Assembly: GCF_008932115.1 (NCBI RefSeq)
Contig: NZ_CP044543.1
Location: forward strand, 1,364,001 to 1,428,000
Source of the DNA: Bradyrhizobium betae
GTDB lineage: Bacteria > Pseudomonadota > Alphaproteobacteria > Rhizobiales > Xanthobacteraceae
Length of the DNA: 64,000 bases
Reading direction: 5' to 3'
The position numbers and the translations under genes are program-made. Of this stretch, positions 27,074-36,113 are shown piece by piece. Below the pieces are notes generated by a model. That model was not told the origin of the DNA and ran no database searches. It saw nothing but the letters and a program-made list of their open reading frames with translations. The stretch's first letter is position 1. Every line of letters begins with the position of its first letter.

Positions 27074-28128
27074 ATTGCGGGCTTGCTCTTGCCGCCCGTA
27101 GCCGCCGGCTGGTCGGCGGCGGGCTTCGCGGTGTCCTGATCGTCTGTACCGTCCCCGGCCTCCGGCTTGGCCGCGACCTCTCGCGGCGGAGCTTCTTCCG
27201 GCCGTTCCGCCGGCAGCAATGGAGCGACCTGCGGCAGGGGATCCCAGACGTTCCACTGGCAGATCCGGTAGTCGTTGCGCCGCTGTGCGAGGTCGAGATG
27301 GATGTGGTCCTCGTGGTACCAGTCCGAGCCCGGCCCGAGCACGGTGGAAAAGCGCGCGCAGACCGAACGCAGCACGCGTTCGCGTATGTCGCGGGACATC
27401 GTACGGTCGGTGAGGCCGATCGACTGTCCATTGGCAAGCTTGATGGCACGGACGTCGAGCGCGTTGGCCTTGCCGTGCTCTGACAGCAGCGCACCGGCGA
27501 CGCGGTTGCGGCCGCGGCACTCAAAGCTATCGAAATTGTCCAGATCGCTGATCGTCGAACCGAGGCTGCCGGCCAGCGGCACCATGTCCTTGCGGACCCA
27601 GTCGGCGATCGCGGAGGCCATGGTGCAGCGGAGGATCGCCGCAGGCTTGACCGCCACCCTGCGCTTGTCCGGCAGCACGATGGCCTCCAGCCGCACCAGA
27701 TCCCCGCCGCCGCAGGCACCGGGGCCGCGGATATCCGGAATGGACGGCGCGACCGCGATCTCCTCGGTCAGCGCGAGGCGGCAGGCCGAAGCCTGCTTCT
27801 CGGGCGGCGGCGCGGCCTCCGCGGGCTTGTTGGCGTTCGACGTGTCTGGGGCAGATTTCCCGTCAGCCTCAGGAGGGGCCTCCTCCGATGCCTTGGGGGC
27901 CTCTTCAGGACGGGGTTTCGGTAGCGGGATCCTGGCGGAATGAACCGTCGTACGCGGTCGTGGAGTACCGAGGCCGAAGATATCCAGCGGCGCAGCATAT
28001 TTCCGCGCCTCTGCCCGTTCCGGGAGCACCAGCGACAGCCCGAGCGCAGCGGTAACCATTGCCGCGCCGGCGGACATATAGCCGCGACAAGACCATTTGC
28101 GGCGAAAGTCCAGCAGGCTAAAACCCAT
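27058..28128 (-). CDS. Extensin family (DUF/PF06904-type) secreted protein
   Basis: A 356-residue exported protein. A signal or anchor segment covers about residues 15-40 (MSAGAAMVTAALGLSLVLP). A Pro/Glu/Ala-rich linker (about 70-115) precedes an extensin-like C-terminal domain, related to D,D-peptidase folds: SEHGKANALDVRAI and WYHEDHIHLDLAQRR hold the His/Asp metal-site-like residues. A second disordered acidic/basic tail ends KKRR. ATG 28128 avoids overlap with the divergent ligase gene. It may act on the cell wall, but enzymatic activity is unproven for the family. Confidence 0.8.
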   Translation of the reverse strand: MGFSLLDFRRKWSCRGYMSAGAAMVTAALGLSLVLPERAEARKYAAPLDIFGLGTPRPRTTVHSARIPLPKPRPEEAPKASEEAPPEADGKSAPDTSNANKPAEAAPPPEKQASACRLALTEEIAVAPSIPDIRGPGACGGGDLVRLEAIVLPDKRRVAVKPAAILRCTMASAIADWVRKDMVPLAGSLGSTISDLDNFDSFECRGRNRVAGALLSEHGKANALDVRAIKLANGQSIGLTDRTMSRDIRERVLRSVCARFSTVLGPGSDWYHEDHIHLDLAQRRNDYRICQWNVWDPLPQVAPLLPAERPEEAPPREVAAKPEAGDGTDDQDTAKPAADQPAATGGKSKPAIKKRR

Positions 28129-28192
28129 GACAATTCTTTGGCCCAGCGCTGAGAGCGATAACAAGTCCAGCCCACCTCGGAGGAACGACGGA

Positions 28193-29821
28193 ATGCTTGG
28201 TTTGATGCAAGATTGGCCCCTGCTCTGCCACCGGATCATCGAACACGCCGCCAAGATTCATGGCAAGCAGGAGGTCGTCACGCGATCGGTCGAGGGACCG
28301 ATCCATCGCACCACCTATGGCGAAATCCACCAGCGTGCCCTCAAGGTCTCGCAGATGCTGGACCGCGATGGCATCAAGCTCGGCGACCGCGTCGCAACCA
28401 TTGCCTGGAACACCTGGCGCCACCTCGAAGTCTGGTACGGCATCATGGGGATCGGCGCCATCTGCCATACCGTCAATCCCCGCCTTTTCCCCGAGCAGAT
28501 CGCCTGGATCATCAACCATGCGCAGGACCGCATCGTGATGACCGACATCACCTTCGTTCCGGTCCTGGAGAAGATCGCCGACAAGCTGGAAAGCGTGGAA
28601 CGCTACGTCGTGCTCACCGACAAGGCGCATATGCCTCAGACCACGCTGAAGAACGTCGTCGCCTACGAGGACTGGATCGCGGAGGCCGACGGCAAATTCA
28701 AATGGAAGGACTTTGACGAGAACACGGCAGCCGCGATGTGCTATACGTCCGGCACAACGGGCGATCCGAAGGGTGTGCTGTATTCGCATCGCTCCAACGT
28801 GCTGCACGCGCTGATGGCCAACAATGTCGATGCGCTCGGCACCAGCGCCTCCGAGACAATGCTGCCGGTGGTTCCGTTGTTCCATGCCAATAGCTGGGGC
28901 ATCGCCTTCTCCGCGCCCTCGCAGGGCACCAAGCTCGTGATGCCGGGCGCCAAGCTCGACGGCGCCTCGGTCTACGAACTGCTCTCGACCGAGAAGGTGA
29001 CGCACACCGCGGGCGTGCCCACGGTGTGGCTGATGCTGCTCCAGCACATGGCCGCCAACAATCTGAAGCTGCCGGAGCTGAAGATGGTGATCTGCGGCGG
29101 CTCTGCGATGCCGCGCTCGATGATCAAGGCCTTCCTCGACATGGGCTCGAACGTGCGCCACGCCTGGGGCATGACCGAGATGAGCCCGATCGGCAGCGTC
29201 GCGGCGCTGAAGCCGCCGTTCCAGAATGCGACCGGCGAGGCGCGGCTCGACGTGCTGCAGATGCAGGGCTATGCGCCCTTCGCGGTGGAAATGAAGATCA
29301 CCGACGATGCAGGCAAGGAGCTGCCCTGGGACGGCAAGACCTTCGGCCGCCTCAAGGTCTCGGGCCCGGCCGTCGCCAAGGCCTATTACCGGGTCGACAG
29401 CAACATCCTCGACGAGGACGGCTTCTTCGACACCGGTGACGTCGCGACCATCGACGAGGCCGGCTACATGCGGATCACCGACCGCTCCAAGGACGTGATC
29501 AAGTCCGGCGGCGAGTGGATCTCCTCGATCGACCTCGAAAACCTCGCTGTGGGCCATCCGGCGGTGGCCGAGGCTGCCGTGATCGGGGTCTATCATCCCA
29601 AATGGGACGAGCGGCCGCTGCTGATCGTGCAGCTCAAGCAGGGCCAGCAGGCCAGCCGCGAGGAGATCCTGAAGTACATGGACGGCAAGATCGCCAAATG
29701 GTGGATGCCCGACGACATCGCCTTCGTCGACGGCATTCCGCACACCGCCACCGGCAAGATCCTGAAGACGGCGCTCCGCGACCAGTTCAAGGATTACCGC
29801 TTCCCGAACGCGGCGGCGTAG
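28193..29821 (+). CDS. Fatty-acyl-CoA synthetase (AMP-binding ligase)
   Basis: A 542-residue ANL-superfamily ligase that activates a medium or long chain acid with ATP to the adenylate and then the CoA thioester. The P-loop motif [17 protein letters not shown], the WGMTEMSP A5 motif, the hinge DTGDV...[15 protein letters not shown] and the catalytic Lys in [12 protein letters not shown] are present. ATG 28193 gives the family-standard length. A strong terminator lies 24 bases after the stop. Confidence 0.92.
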   Translation: MLGLMQDWPLLCHRIIEHAAKIHGKQEVVTRSVEGPIHRTTYGEIHQRALKVSQMLDRDGIKLGDRVATIAWNTWRHLEVWYGIMGIGAICHTVNPRLFPEQIAWIINHAQDRIVMTDITFVPVLEKIADKLESVERYVVLTDKAHMPQTTLKNVVAYEDWIAEADGKFKWKDFDENTAAAMCYTSGTTGDPKGVLYSHRSNVLHALMANNVDALGTSASETMLPVVPLFHANSWGIAFSAPSQGTKLVMPGAKLDGASVYELLSTEKVTHTAGVPTVWLMLLQHMAANNLKLPELKMVICGGSAMPRSMIKAFLDMGSNVRHAWGMTEMSPIGSVAALKPPFQNATGEARLDVLQMQGYAPFAVEMKITDDAGKELPWDGKTFGRLKVSGPAVAKAYYRVDSNILDEDGFFDTGDVATIDEAGYMRITDRSKDVIKSGGEWISSIDLENLAVGHPAVAEAAVIGVYHPKWDERPLLIVQLKQGQQASREEILKYMDGKIAKWWMPDDIAFVDGIPHTATGKILKTALRDQFKDYRFPNAAA

Positions 29822-29844
29822 TTCCGGAACACGTAAAGCCTCGG

Positions 29845-29873
29845 ATCCGGCCCTCCCAAGGGCCGGATTTTGT
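29845..29873 (+). terminator. Intrinsic terminator after the acyl-CoA ligase
   Basis: ATCCGGCCCT and AGGGCCGGAT form a ten-base-pair stem with loop CCCA, followed by TTTTGTTT. Confidence 0.85.
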
Positions 29874-29964
29874 TTGCGCCAGCGCGACGAAAGACCAATT
29901 GGAGCCGACGCAGTCGCTCCCTAACTTCGCGCCGAACCAAACAACAATACGAGGAGGCGCCCAG

Positions 29965-31170
29965 ATGAAATCCATTGCAGTGACGACAATTCCCTGGCTG
30001 CTCGCAGCGTCAATCACAGCTACGGCCGCGCACGCCGCGAATAACAAAGTCGTGATCGGCGACATCGACGACATGTCCGGGCTGTACGCCGACGTGATCG
30101 GACCCGGCGGCGTCACAGCCGCCAAGATGGCGATCGACGATTTTGGCGGCAGTGTGCTGGGCAACAAGATCGAGTTCATCGAGACAGACCACCAGAACAA
30201 GCCCGACGTCGGCGCCCAGAAATTCCGTGAATGGGCTGACCGCGACAACGTCACGATGATACTCGGCGGATCGAACACCGGGGTCAGCCTGGCGATGAAC
30301 AATGTCGCCAAGGAAAAGAAAATCCCGTTCATCGCGATCGGCGCCGCCGGCGCATCGCTGACCGGCAAGGACTGCACACCCTACACCGTGCACTACGTCT
30401 ACGACACGACCTCACTCGGCAACGGTACGGCCAAGACCATGGTGAAGCAGGGCGGCAAGACCTGGTTCTTCCTCACGGCCGACTACGCCTTCGGCACGCA
30501 ATTGCAGGAAGCCGCCGCGAAGGTGGTCGAAGCCAATGGCGGCAAGGTGATCGGCGCCGTGCGCGTTCCGCTCTCCACGTCCGACTTCTCGAGCTACCTG
30601 CTCCAGGCGCAAAACTCGGGTGCCCAGATACTGGGACTCGCCAACGCCGGAAACGACTTCACGAACTCGATCAAGGCTGCCGACGAGTTCGGTATCGCGA
30701 AGACGATGAAGCCGGCCGCTTTGCTCGCCTTCATCAGCGACATCCACAGCCTCGGGCTCAAGACCGCGCAGGGCCTTTTTCTCACCACCGGCTGGTATTG
30801 GGATCTCAATGACAAGACCCGCGCCTTCGCCAAGCGCTATTTCGAGAAGACCAAGCGCGAGCCCACCATGAATCAGGCGGGCTATTATTCCGCGACCATG
30901 ACCTACCTCAACGCGGTCAAGGCTGCAGGCACCACCGACTCGGACAAGGTGATGGCCGAGCTCAAGAAGATGAAGATCGACGATATGTTCACGAGCAACG
31001 GCAAGATCCGAGCCGACGGCCTGATGGAGCATGAGATGTACATCATGCAGGTCAAGAAGCCCGAGGAATCCAAGCAACCCTGGGACTACTACAAGGTGGT
31101 TCAGACCATGTCCGGCGAAGAGGCGTTCGGGAAGCTGTCCGACTCGGCCTGTCCGCTGGTCACGCACTGA
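29965..31170 (+). CDS. ABC transporter substrate-binding protein (branched-chain amino acid/HAAT type)
   Basis: A 401-residue periplasmic binding protein with a signal peptide ending AAHAANN. The mature protein has the type I fold of LivJ-like receptors: KVVIGDIDDMSGLYADVIGPGG at the start and IGAAGASLTGKDCTPYT in the first lobe. ATG 29965 lies nine bases after AGGAGG. No permease or ATPase gene is adjacent, so it is an orphan receptor; such orphans are numerous in Bradyrhizobium and often bind aromatic acids or short amides. The ligand is unknown. Confidence 0.9.
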   Translation: MKSIAVTTIPWLLAASITATAAHAANNKVVIGDIDDMSGLYADVIGPGGVTAAKMAIDDFGGSVLGNKIEFIETDHQNKPDVGAQKFREWADRDNVTMILGGSNTGVSLAMNNVAKEKKIPFIAIGAAGASLTGKDCTPYTVHYVYDTTSLGNGTAKTMVKQGGKTWFFLTADYAFGTQLQEAAAKVVEANGGKVIGAVRVPLSTSDFSSYLLQAQNSGAQILGLANAGNDFTNSIKAADEFGIAKTMKPAALLAFISDIHSLGLKTAQGLFLTTGWYWDLNDKTRAFAKRYFEKTKREPTMNQAGYYSATMTYLNAVKAAGTTDSDKVMAELKKMKIDDMFTSNGKIRADGLMEHEMYIMQVKKPEESKQPWDYYKVVQTMSGEEAFGKLSDSACPLVTH

Positions 31171-31383
31171 TATCGCACCCGGAACGGGATGATCGAAAGC
31201 ATAAGGGCGCGCCCGCGGGTGCGCCCTTCGCAATCGCGGGATGAAACACGCCAAAACACGGGCCACGTTACCCCTGTCCACATAGGGGACAAACCGCTTC
31301 ACAGTTCCTTGGAAAATGCGCTAGGTCAGCTTGCTCCCGTCGCCCGTCCCGCAACCGGCGACTCATATCTGTGATGGAACAGC

Positions 31384-32238
31384 ATGGCCCGAAGGTTTTC
31401 CGCTCCCTATCAGACGGAGCCCGTGTCCAGCCTCGCGAGTTGGGCACGCAACCTCGCCGTGTTCGCGGTGGTGGCGGTGGTGGTGTCGATCCTCATCGTC
31501 CGCTTCGGCTTCCTGGAGCCGAAGCCGGCGCTCGTCACCTTCTTCGGCGGACTTGCGATCGCCGCGCTCTCGATCCTGTTCGGGCTCGCCGGCTTTGCGG
31601 CGATCTGGCAGAACGGCTCGCGCGGCATGGCACGCATCCTGCTCGCTTTCCTGATCGCCGGGGCCATCCTCGCCTATCCTGCTTATCTCGGCCTGCAATA
31701 TCGCAAGCTGCCGGCGATCCACGACATCACCACCGACCCGATCGACCCGCCCCGCTTCGACGCGCTGGCGCGTCTGCGCACCGGCGACGGCGCCAACAGC
31801 GCGGTCTATGCCGGCCTCTATTCGGCCGAGCAGCAGCGCCAGTTCTATCCTGATATCGAGCCGATCGAGCTCGAGATTCCGGTCGACCGCGCCTATGCGA
31901 TCGCGCTCCAGCTCGTCAACAAGCGCAAATGGCTCGTCATCGACGAACGCGCGCCGCAGCCGCCGCGCCGCATCGGACGCATCGAGGCGGTGGCGCGCTC
32001 GCCGATCATGGGCTTGCGTGAGGACATTTCCATCAGGGTCGCGCCCGATGGCGAGGATTCCCGCGTCGATATCCGCTCGGCCTCGCGCTATTTCGAGAGC
32101 GACCTCGGCAGCAACGCCGCGCGCGTGACGAAATTCATCGACGATCTCAACACCGCCGCGGATGCCGATGCGCTGAAGCCGGTGAAGAAGACGCCGGTGA
32201 CGCCGCCGAAGGCGCCGGCAAAGACGGTGAAGAAATAG
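31384..32238 (+). CDS. DUF1499 domain membrane protein
   Basis: A 284-residue protein with about three membrane helices in the first 105 residues, then a DUF1499 domain (about 115-255: AYAIALQLVNKRKWLVIDER and SRVDIRSASRYFESDLGSNAARVTKF). It ends in a Lys/Pro/Ala-rich tail (KKTPVTPPKAPAKTVKK). DUF1499 proteins are of unknown biochemical role and are often membrane-anchored. It stands alone; an inverted-repeat element follows the stop. Confidence 0.8.
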   Translation: MARRFSAPYQTEPVSSLASWARNLAVFAVVAVVVSILIVRFGFLEPKPALVTFFGGLAIAALSILFGLAGFAAIWQNGSRGMARILLAFLIAGAILAYPAYLGLQYRKLPAIHDITTDPIDPPRFDALARLRTGDGANSAVYAGLYSAEQQRQFYPDIEPIELEIPVDRAYAIALQLVNKRKWLVIDERAPQPPRRIGRIEAVARSPIMGLREDISIRVAPDGEDSRVDIRSASRYFESDLGSNAARVTKFIDDLNTAADADALKPVKKTPVTPPKAPAKTVKK

Positions 32239-32245
32239 CCCGACT

Positions 32246-32346
32246 GTCATTCCGGGGCGCCCGCAGGGCGAGCCCGGAATCCATTGATCCATCAACGCCG
32301 CTGCCCGATGGATTCCGGGTTCGCGCTACGCGCGCTCCGGAATGAC
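32246..32346. repeat. Intergenic inverted repeat (GTCATTCCGGGG family)
   Basis: Arms GTCATTCCGGGGCGC and GCGCTCCGGAATGAC, with inner arms GGAATCCATTGATCC and GATGGATTCCGGG, form a long cruciform. A second copy is at 34763-34859. It lies between the DUF1499 and metallo-hydrolase genes. Confidence 0.75.
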
Positions 32347-32352
32347 GAGAGG

Positions 32353-33273
32353 CTAGTCCGCCATCCGGTACGTCCCGCCGATCATGGGGTCGCCATCCGT
32401 CGCCACCACGCCGCGCCCGACCAGGTCTTCCAGATGCGCCAGCACGGAATAGCCGGCGGCCGTCGTCAGCCTGGGATCGATGCCGATATAGATCGCACGC
32501 ACCATGGTCGGAATGTCGGTCTCGCCCTTGGCGAGGCGGTGCAGGATCGAAGCCTCGCGCGCCTTGCGGTGGCGGATCAGGAAGCGCACGAAGCGCTGGC
32601 CTTCGGGAATCTCGGGGCCGTGGCCGGAGAAATACAGATCCTCATCGCGCGCGGCGAGACGATCAAGCGACTCCATGTAGTCGATCATCGAGCCGTCGGG
32701 CGGCGCCACGATCGAGGTCGACCAGCCCATCACGTGATCGCCGACGAAGTTAACCTTCCGTTCGGGCCAGGCGAAGGCGAGATGATTGGCGGTGTGGCCG
32801 GGCGTCGCCACGGCCTCCAGACGCCAGCCGTCACCCTCGACGACATCGCCATGGGCGATTCTGACATCCGGCACGAAGTCGCGGTCAGAACCGGATTCCG
32901 GATTGTGCTTCTCGCTCTCGAAGCGCGGGCGCGAGGCGCGGTGCGGGCCTTCGGCATACACCGGCGCGCCGGTCGCCTGCTTGATCCGCGCGGTGTTCGG
33001 CGAATGGTCGCGGTGGGTGTGGGTGACGAAGATATGGCTCACTGTCTCGCCGCGCACGGCATCGAGCAGAGCCGCGGCATGCGCCGCATCGTCCGGGCCG
33101 GGATCGATGATGGCAACATTGCCGGTGCCTACGATGTAGCTGACGGTGCCGGTGAAGGTGAACGGGCTCGGATTGTTACAGAGTACGCGCCGCACGCCGG
33201 GACGGACTTCCTCGACGAGGCCGGGCTGAAGCGGAAAGTTGCGGTTGAACGGGACGTCGTCGTTGTCGGACAT
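32353..33273 (-). CDS. MBL-fold metallo-hydrolase
   Basis: A 306-residue metallo-beta-lactamase-fold hydrolase related to LACTB2/glyoxalase II. The metal motif H85-T-H87-R-D89-H90 is intact, with further ligands in PGHTANH, GDHVMGW and FSGHGPE. A winged C-terminal region follows, as in LACTB2-type proteins. ATG 33273 gives a normal family length; the frame upstream to 33447 runs into a repeat element. It may cleave thioesters or RNA; substrate unknown. Confidence 0.88.
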   Translation of the reverse strand: MSDNDDVPFNRNFPLQPGLVEEVRPGVRRVLCNNPSPFTFTGTVSYIVGTGNVAIIDPGPDDAAHAAALLDAVRGETVSHIFVTHTHRDHSPNTARIKQATGAPVYAEGPHRASRPRFESEKHNPESGSDRDFVPDVRIAHGDVVEGDGWRLEAVATPGHTANHLAFAWPERKVNFVGDHVMGWSTSIVAPPDGSMIDYMESLDRLAARDEDLYFSGHGPEIPEGQRFVRFLIRHRKAREASILHRLAKGETDIPTMVRAIYIGIDPRLTTAAGYSVLAHLEDLVGRGVVATDGDPMIGGTYRMAD

Positions 33274-33307
33274 GGGACTTCCTGTACGTGCCGCCACGCT
33301 TTCCGCC

Positions 33308-33425
33308 GTCATACCCCGCGAAGGCGGGGTATCCAGTACGCCGAGGCGTCGGTGGCGAAAGCGAGGTCTCTGGAATACTGGATCGTCCGCCCCAGTGCGC
33401 AAGTGCGCACAAGGCGGACGATGAC
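33308..33425. repeat. Intergenic inverted-repeat element (GTCATACCCCGCGAAG family)
   Basis: The core GTCATACCCCGCGAAGGCGGGGTATCCAGTA has its partner TACTGGATCGTCCGCC...GATGAC on the other side of a GTCGGTGGCGAAAGC centre. This is one more class of Bradyrhizobium-type repeat. It lies between the metallo-hydrolase and glutaryl-CoA dehydrogenase genes. Confidence 0.6.
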
Positions 33426-33460
33426 AGCGGAGCAAAACAATCGCCACAGTGCTCCTTGGC

Positions 33461-34675
33461 TCAGAAAAACGCCTGAATGCCCGTGATCGCGCGGCCCAGG
33501 ATCAGGGCGTGGACGTCGTGGGTGCCCTCGTAGGTGTTGACCGTTTCGAGGTTATGGACGTGGCGCATCACGTGGTACTCGGCCGAGATGCCGTTGCCGC
33601 CGTGCATGTCGCGCGAGACGCGGGCGATGTCGAGGGCCTTGCCGCAATTGTTGCGCTTCATGATCGAGATCATCTCGGGGGCGAACTTGCCCTCGTCCAT
33701 CAATCGGCCGACGCGAAGCGAGCCCTGGAGGCCGAGCGCAATCTCGGTCTCCATGTCGGCGAGCTTCTTCTGCACCAGCTGGGTCGCGGCGAGCGGCTTG
33801 CCGAACTGCTTGCGATCGAGCGTGTACTGGCGGGCGCGGTGCATGCAGTCCTCAGCGGCGCCGAGCACGCCCCAGGAGATGCCGTAGCGCGCACGGTTGA
33901 GGCAGCCGAACGGGCCCTTGAGGCCGGAGACGTTGGGCAACAGGGCGCTCTCGGGGACCACGACGCCGTCCATCACGACTTCGCCGGTGATGGAGGCACG
34001 CAGCGAGAGCTTGCCGCCGATCTTCGGCGCGGACAGGCCCTTCATGCCCTTCTCCAGCACGAAGCCGCGGATCTGGTTGTCGTGCTCGGCCGACTTGGCC
34101 CAGACCACGAACACGTCCGCGATCGGCGCGTTCGATATCCACATCTTGCTGCCGGTCAGGCGGTAGCCGTCCGAGACCTTCTCGGCGCGGGTCTTCATGC
34201 CGGCCGGATCGGAGCCGGCGTCCGGCTCGGTCAGGCCGAAACAGCCGACCCACTCGCCGCTGGCGAGCTTCGGCAGGTACTTCTTGCGCTGGTTCTCGTC
34301 GCCATAGGCGTAGATCGGGTACATCACCAGCGAGGACTGCACCGAGTTCATCGAGCGGTAGCCGGAATCGACCCGCTCGATCTCGCGCGCCACGAGGCCA
34401 TAGGCGACGTAGCTCGCATTGGCGCAGCCATATTCCTCCGGCAGCGTGATGCCGATCAGGCCGAGCTCGCCCATTTCGTTGAAGATCTCGCGATCGGTCT
34501 TCTCTTCGAGATAGGCCTTGGTGACGCGCGGCAGCAGCTTGTCCTGGGCGTAGGCGCGGGCGGTGTCACGCACCATGCGCTCGTCTTCGGTGAGCTGCTC
34601 GTCGAGCAGGAACGGATCGTCCCACTGGAAAGAAGCCGCAGCCGGCTTGTCCTTGGCCTGGGGGCGCGCGCTCAT
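33461..34675 (-). CDS. gcdH: Acyl-CoA dehydrogenase, glutaryl-CoA dehydrogenase type
   Basis: A 404-residue FAD enzyme of the acyl-CoA dehydrogenase family. The glutaryl-CoA dehydrogenase pattern is strong: [39 protein letters not shown], and the catalytic Glu E383 in [20 protein letters not shown]. It oxidises and decarboxylates glutaryl-CoA to crotonyl-CoA in lysine, tryptophan and aromatic acid breakdown. ATG 34675 is preferred ([10 protein letters not shown] start); an in-frame start at 34705 is possible. Electron acceptor is ETF, encoded elsewhere. Confidence 0.92.
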   Translation of the reverse strand: MSARPQAKDKPAAASFQWDDPFLLDEQLTEDERMVRDTARAYAQDKLLPRVTKAYLEEKTDREIFNEMGELGLIGITLPEEYGCANASYVAYGLVAREIERVDSGYRSMNSVQSSLVMYPIYAYGDENQRKKYLPKLASGEWVGCFGLTEPDAGSDPAGMKTRAEKVSDGYRLTGSKMWISNAPIADVFVVWAKSAEHDNQIRGFVLEKGMKGLSAPKIGGKLSLRASITGEVVMDGVVVPESALLPNVSGLKGPFGCLNRARYGISWGVLGAAEDCMHRARQYTLDRKQFGKPLAATQLVQKKLADMETEIALGLQGSLRVGRLMDEGKFAPEMISIMKRNNCGKALDIARVSRDMHGGNGISAEYHVMRHVHNLETVNTYEGTHDVHALILGRAITGIQAFF

Positions 34676-34762
34676 GAAACGTCCTTTCGCATCTGGTTCC
34701 GTCAAGAATTGCCCGACAAACTAAAGCGCCGCGGCAACAAGTGCAATTGCGTCCTGGTTTCT

Positions 34763-34859
34763 GTCATTCCGGGGCGACGCGAAGCGTCGAACCCGGAATC
34801 CTCTTGCTCACTGCTTCGAGATTCCGGGTCTGGCGCTTTCAGCGCCATCCCGGAATGAC
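34763..34859. repeat. Intergenic inverted repeat (GTCATTCCGGGG family)
   Basis: Second copy of the element at 32246-32346: GTCATTCCGGGGCGACGCG and CGCCATCCCGGAATGAC arms with inner AACCCGGAATCC and GAGATTCCGGGT. Confidence 0.72.
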
Positions 34860-34867
34860 ACTGCATG

Positions 34868-35944
34868 TCAGCTTTCAAGCTGCTCGTTGGCAACGATCTC
34901 GATGCCGAAGCCCGACAGGCCTTTGTAATCGTGCACCGACGAGGTGAGATGACGGATCGAGGTCACGCCGAGATCACGCAGGATCTGCGCGCCGACACCG
35001 ACCTCGCGCCACTGGCGGTTGCGATCGGCTTCCGTCGCGCTCTCATCAGGCAGCGCCGCCACGGGGACACCAGCCGCGCCGTCGCGGAGGTAAACCAGCA
35101 CGCCACGGCCGGATTTCTTGAAATGCTCGAGCACGGCCGCCATCCGCTTGTGGCCGGTGAAGATGTCCTTGACGATGTTCGGCTTGTGAAAGCGCGTCAG
35201 CACGTTCTTGCCGTCGCCGACCCCGTTATAGACGAAGGCGACGTGGGCGATGGAATCGAACGGCGAGCGGTAGGCATAGCCCTGCAAGGGACCGATCGGG
35301 CTCTCGGTGACGAAGGTCGAGACACGCTCGATCAGCTTTTCGCGCGCCTGGCGATAGGCGATCATGTCGGCAATCGTGACGTGCTTCAGCTTGTGCTGGG
35401 CCGCGAAGCGGGCGACCTGCTCGCCCTTCATTACGCTGCCATCGTCGTTCATCAACTCGCTGATGACGCCGACCGGCGGCAGGCCGGAGAGCTTGCAAAG
35501 GTCGACCGCGGCTTCGGTGTGACCGGAGCGCAGCAGCACGCCGCCATCCTTGGCGATCAGCGGGAAGATGTGGCCCGGACGGGCGAAGTCGTTGGCGCCG
35601 GCATTGGGATTGGAGAGCGCGCGGCAGCACGAGGCGCGTTCCTCGGCCGAGATGCCGGTGCCGCCATCGGGCTTGTAGTCGATCGAGACCGTGAACGCGG
35701 TGGTGTGCGCGGAATCATTGTGGGCGACCATCGGGTCGAGCCGGAGGCGGCGCGCATCCTCGGTGGTGATCGGCGCGCAGACGATGCCGGAGGTGTGGCG
35801 GATGATGAACGCCATCTTCTCCGCGGTGCAGAGCGAGGCGGCGACGATCAGATCGCCTTCACCCTCGCGGTCGTCGTCGTCGGTGACGACCACGAGCTCA
35901 CCCCGGGCAAAAGCCTGCAAGACTTCCTGAACGCTATCGGGCAT
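34868..35944 (-). CDS. ribB: 3,4-dihydroxy-2-butanone 4-phosphate synthase with degenerate GTP cyclohydrolase II-like domain (RibBX)
   Basis: A 358-residue protein. Residues 1-205 are a complete DHBP synthase, the branch enzyme of riboflavin synthesis: VVVTDDDDREGEGDLI, CRALSNPNAGANDFARPGHIFPL and RSGHTEAAVDLCKLSGL. Residues 210-358 align with GTP cyclohydrolase II but lack its zinc-binding cysteines: where active enzymes have TGDVFGS-RCDCG, this one reads NIVKDIFTGHKRMA. The second domain is therefore predicted to be inactive in GTP hydrolysis. This RibBX layout is known from rhizobia. ATG 35944 starts the conserved domain. No FMN riboswitch is seen upstream. Confidence 0.9.
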   Translation of the reverse strand: MPDSVQEVLQAFARGELVVVTDDDDREGEGDLIVAASLCTAEKMAFIIRHTSGIVCAPITTEDARRLRLDPMVAHNDSAHTTAFTVSIDYKPDGGTGISAEERASCCRALSNPNAGANDFARPGHIFPLIAKDGGVLLRSGHTEAAVDLCKLSGLPPVGVISELMNDDGSVMKGEQVARFAAQHKLKHVTIADMIAYRQAREKLIERVSTFVTESPIGPLQGYAYRSPFDSIAHVAFVYNGVGDGKNVLTRFHKPNIVKDIFTGHKRMAAVLEHFKKSGRGVLVYLRDGAAGVPVAALPDESATEADRNRQWREVGVGAQILRDLGVTSIRHLTSSVHDYKGLSGFGIEIVANEQLES

Positions 35945-36113
35945 TTCCCAATCTCTATCGGTTATGAGCCGGAGGCTTAGCCGGACTTGGGGCCAAGCGC
36001 TAGTCTCCCCGGCGCAACCACATATGCCGGACGGCAAGCCTGCCAGAGGGCTTGCACCGGGCATACCAGGGATATAGGCGCGAACGGGCTCGGGAAGAAG
36101 CCGTCCGGCACCG

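Noticed and set aside
35945..36113. Possible FMN riboswitch before ribB
   Set aside because: The conserved RFN elements are not visible on the minus strand in this short leader.
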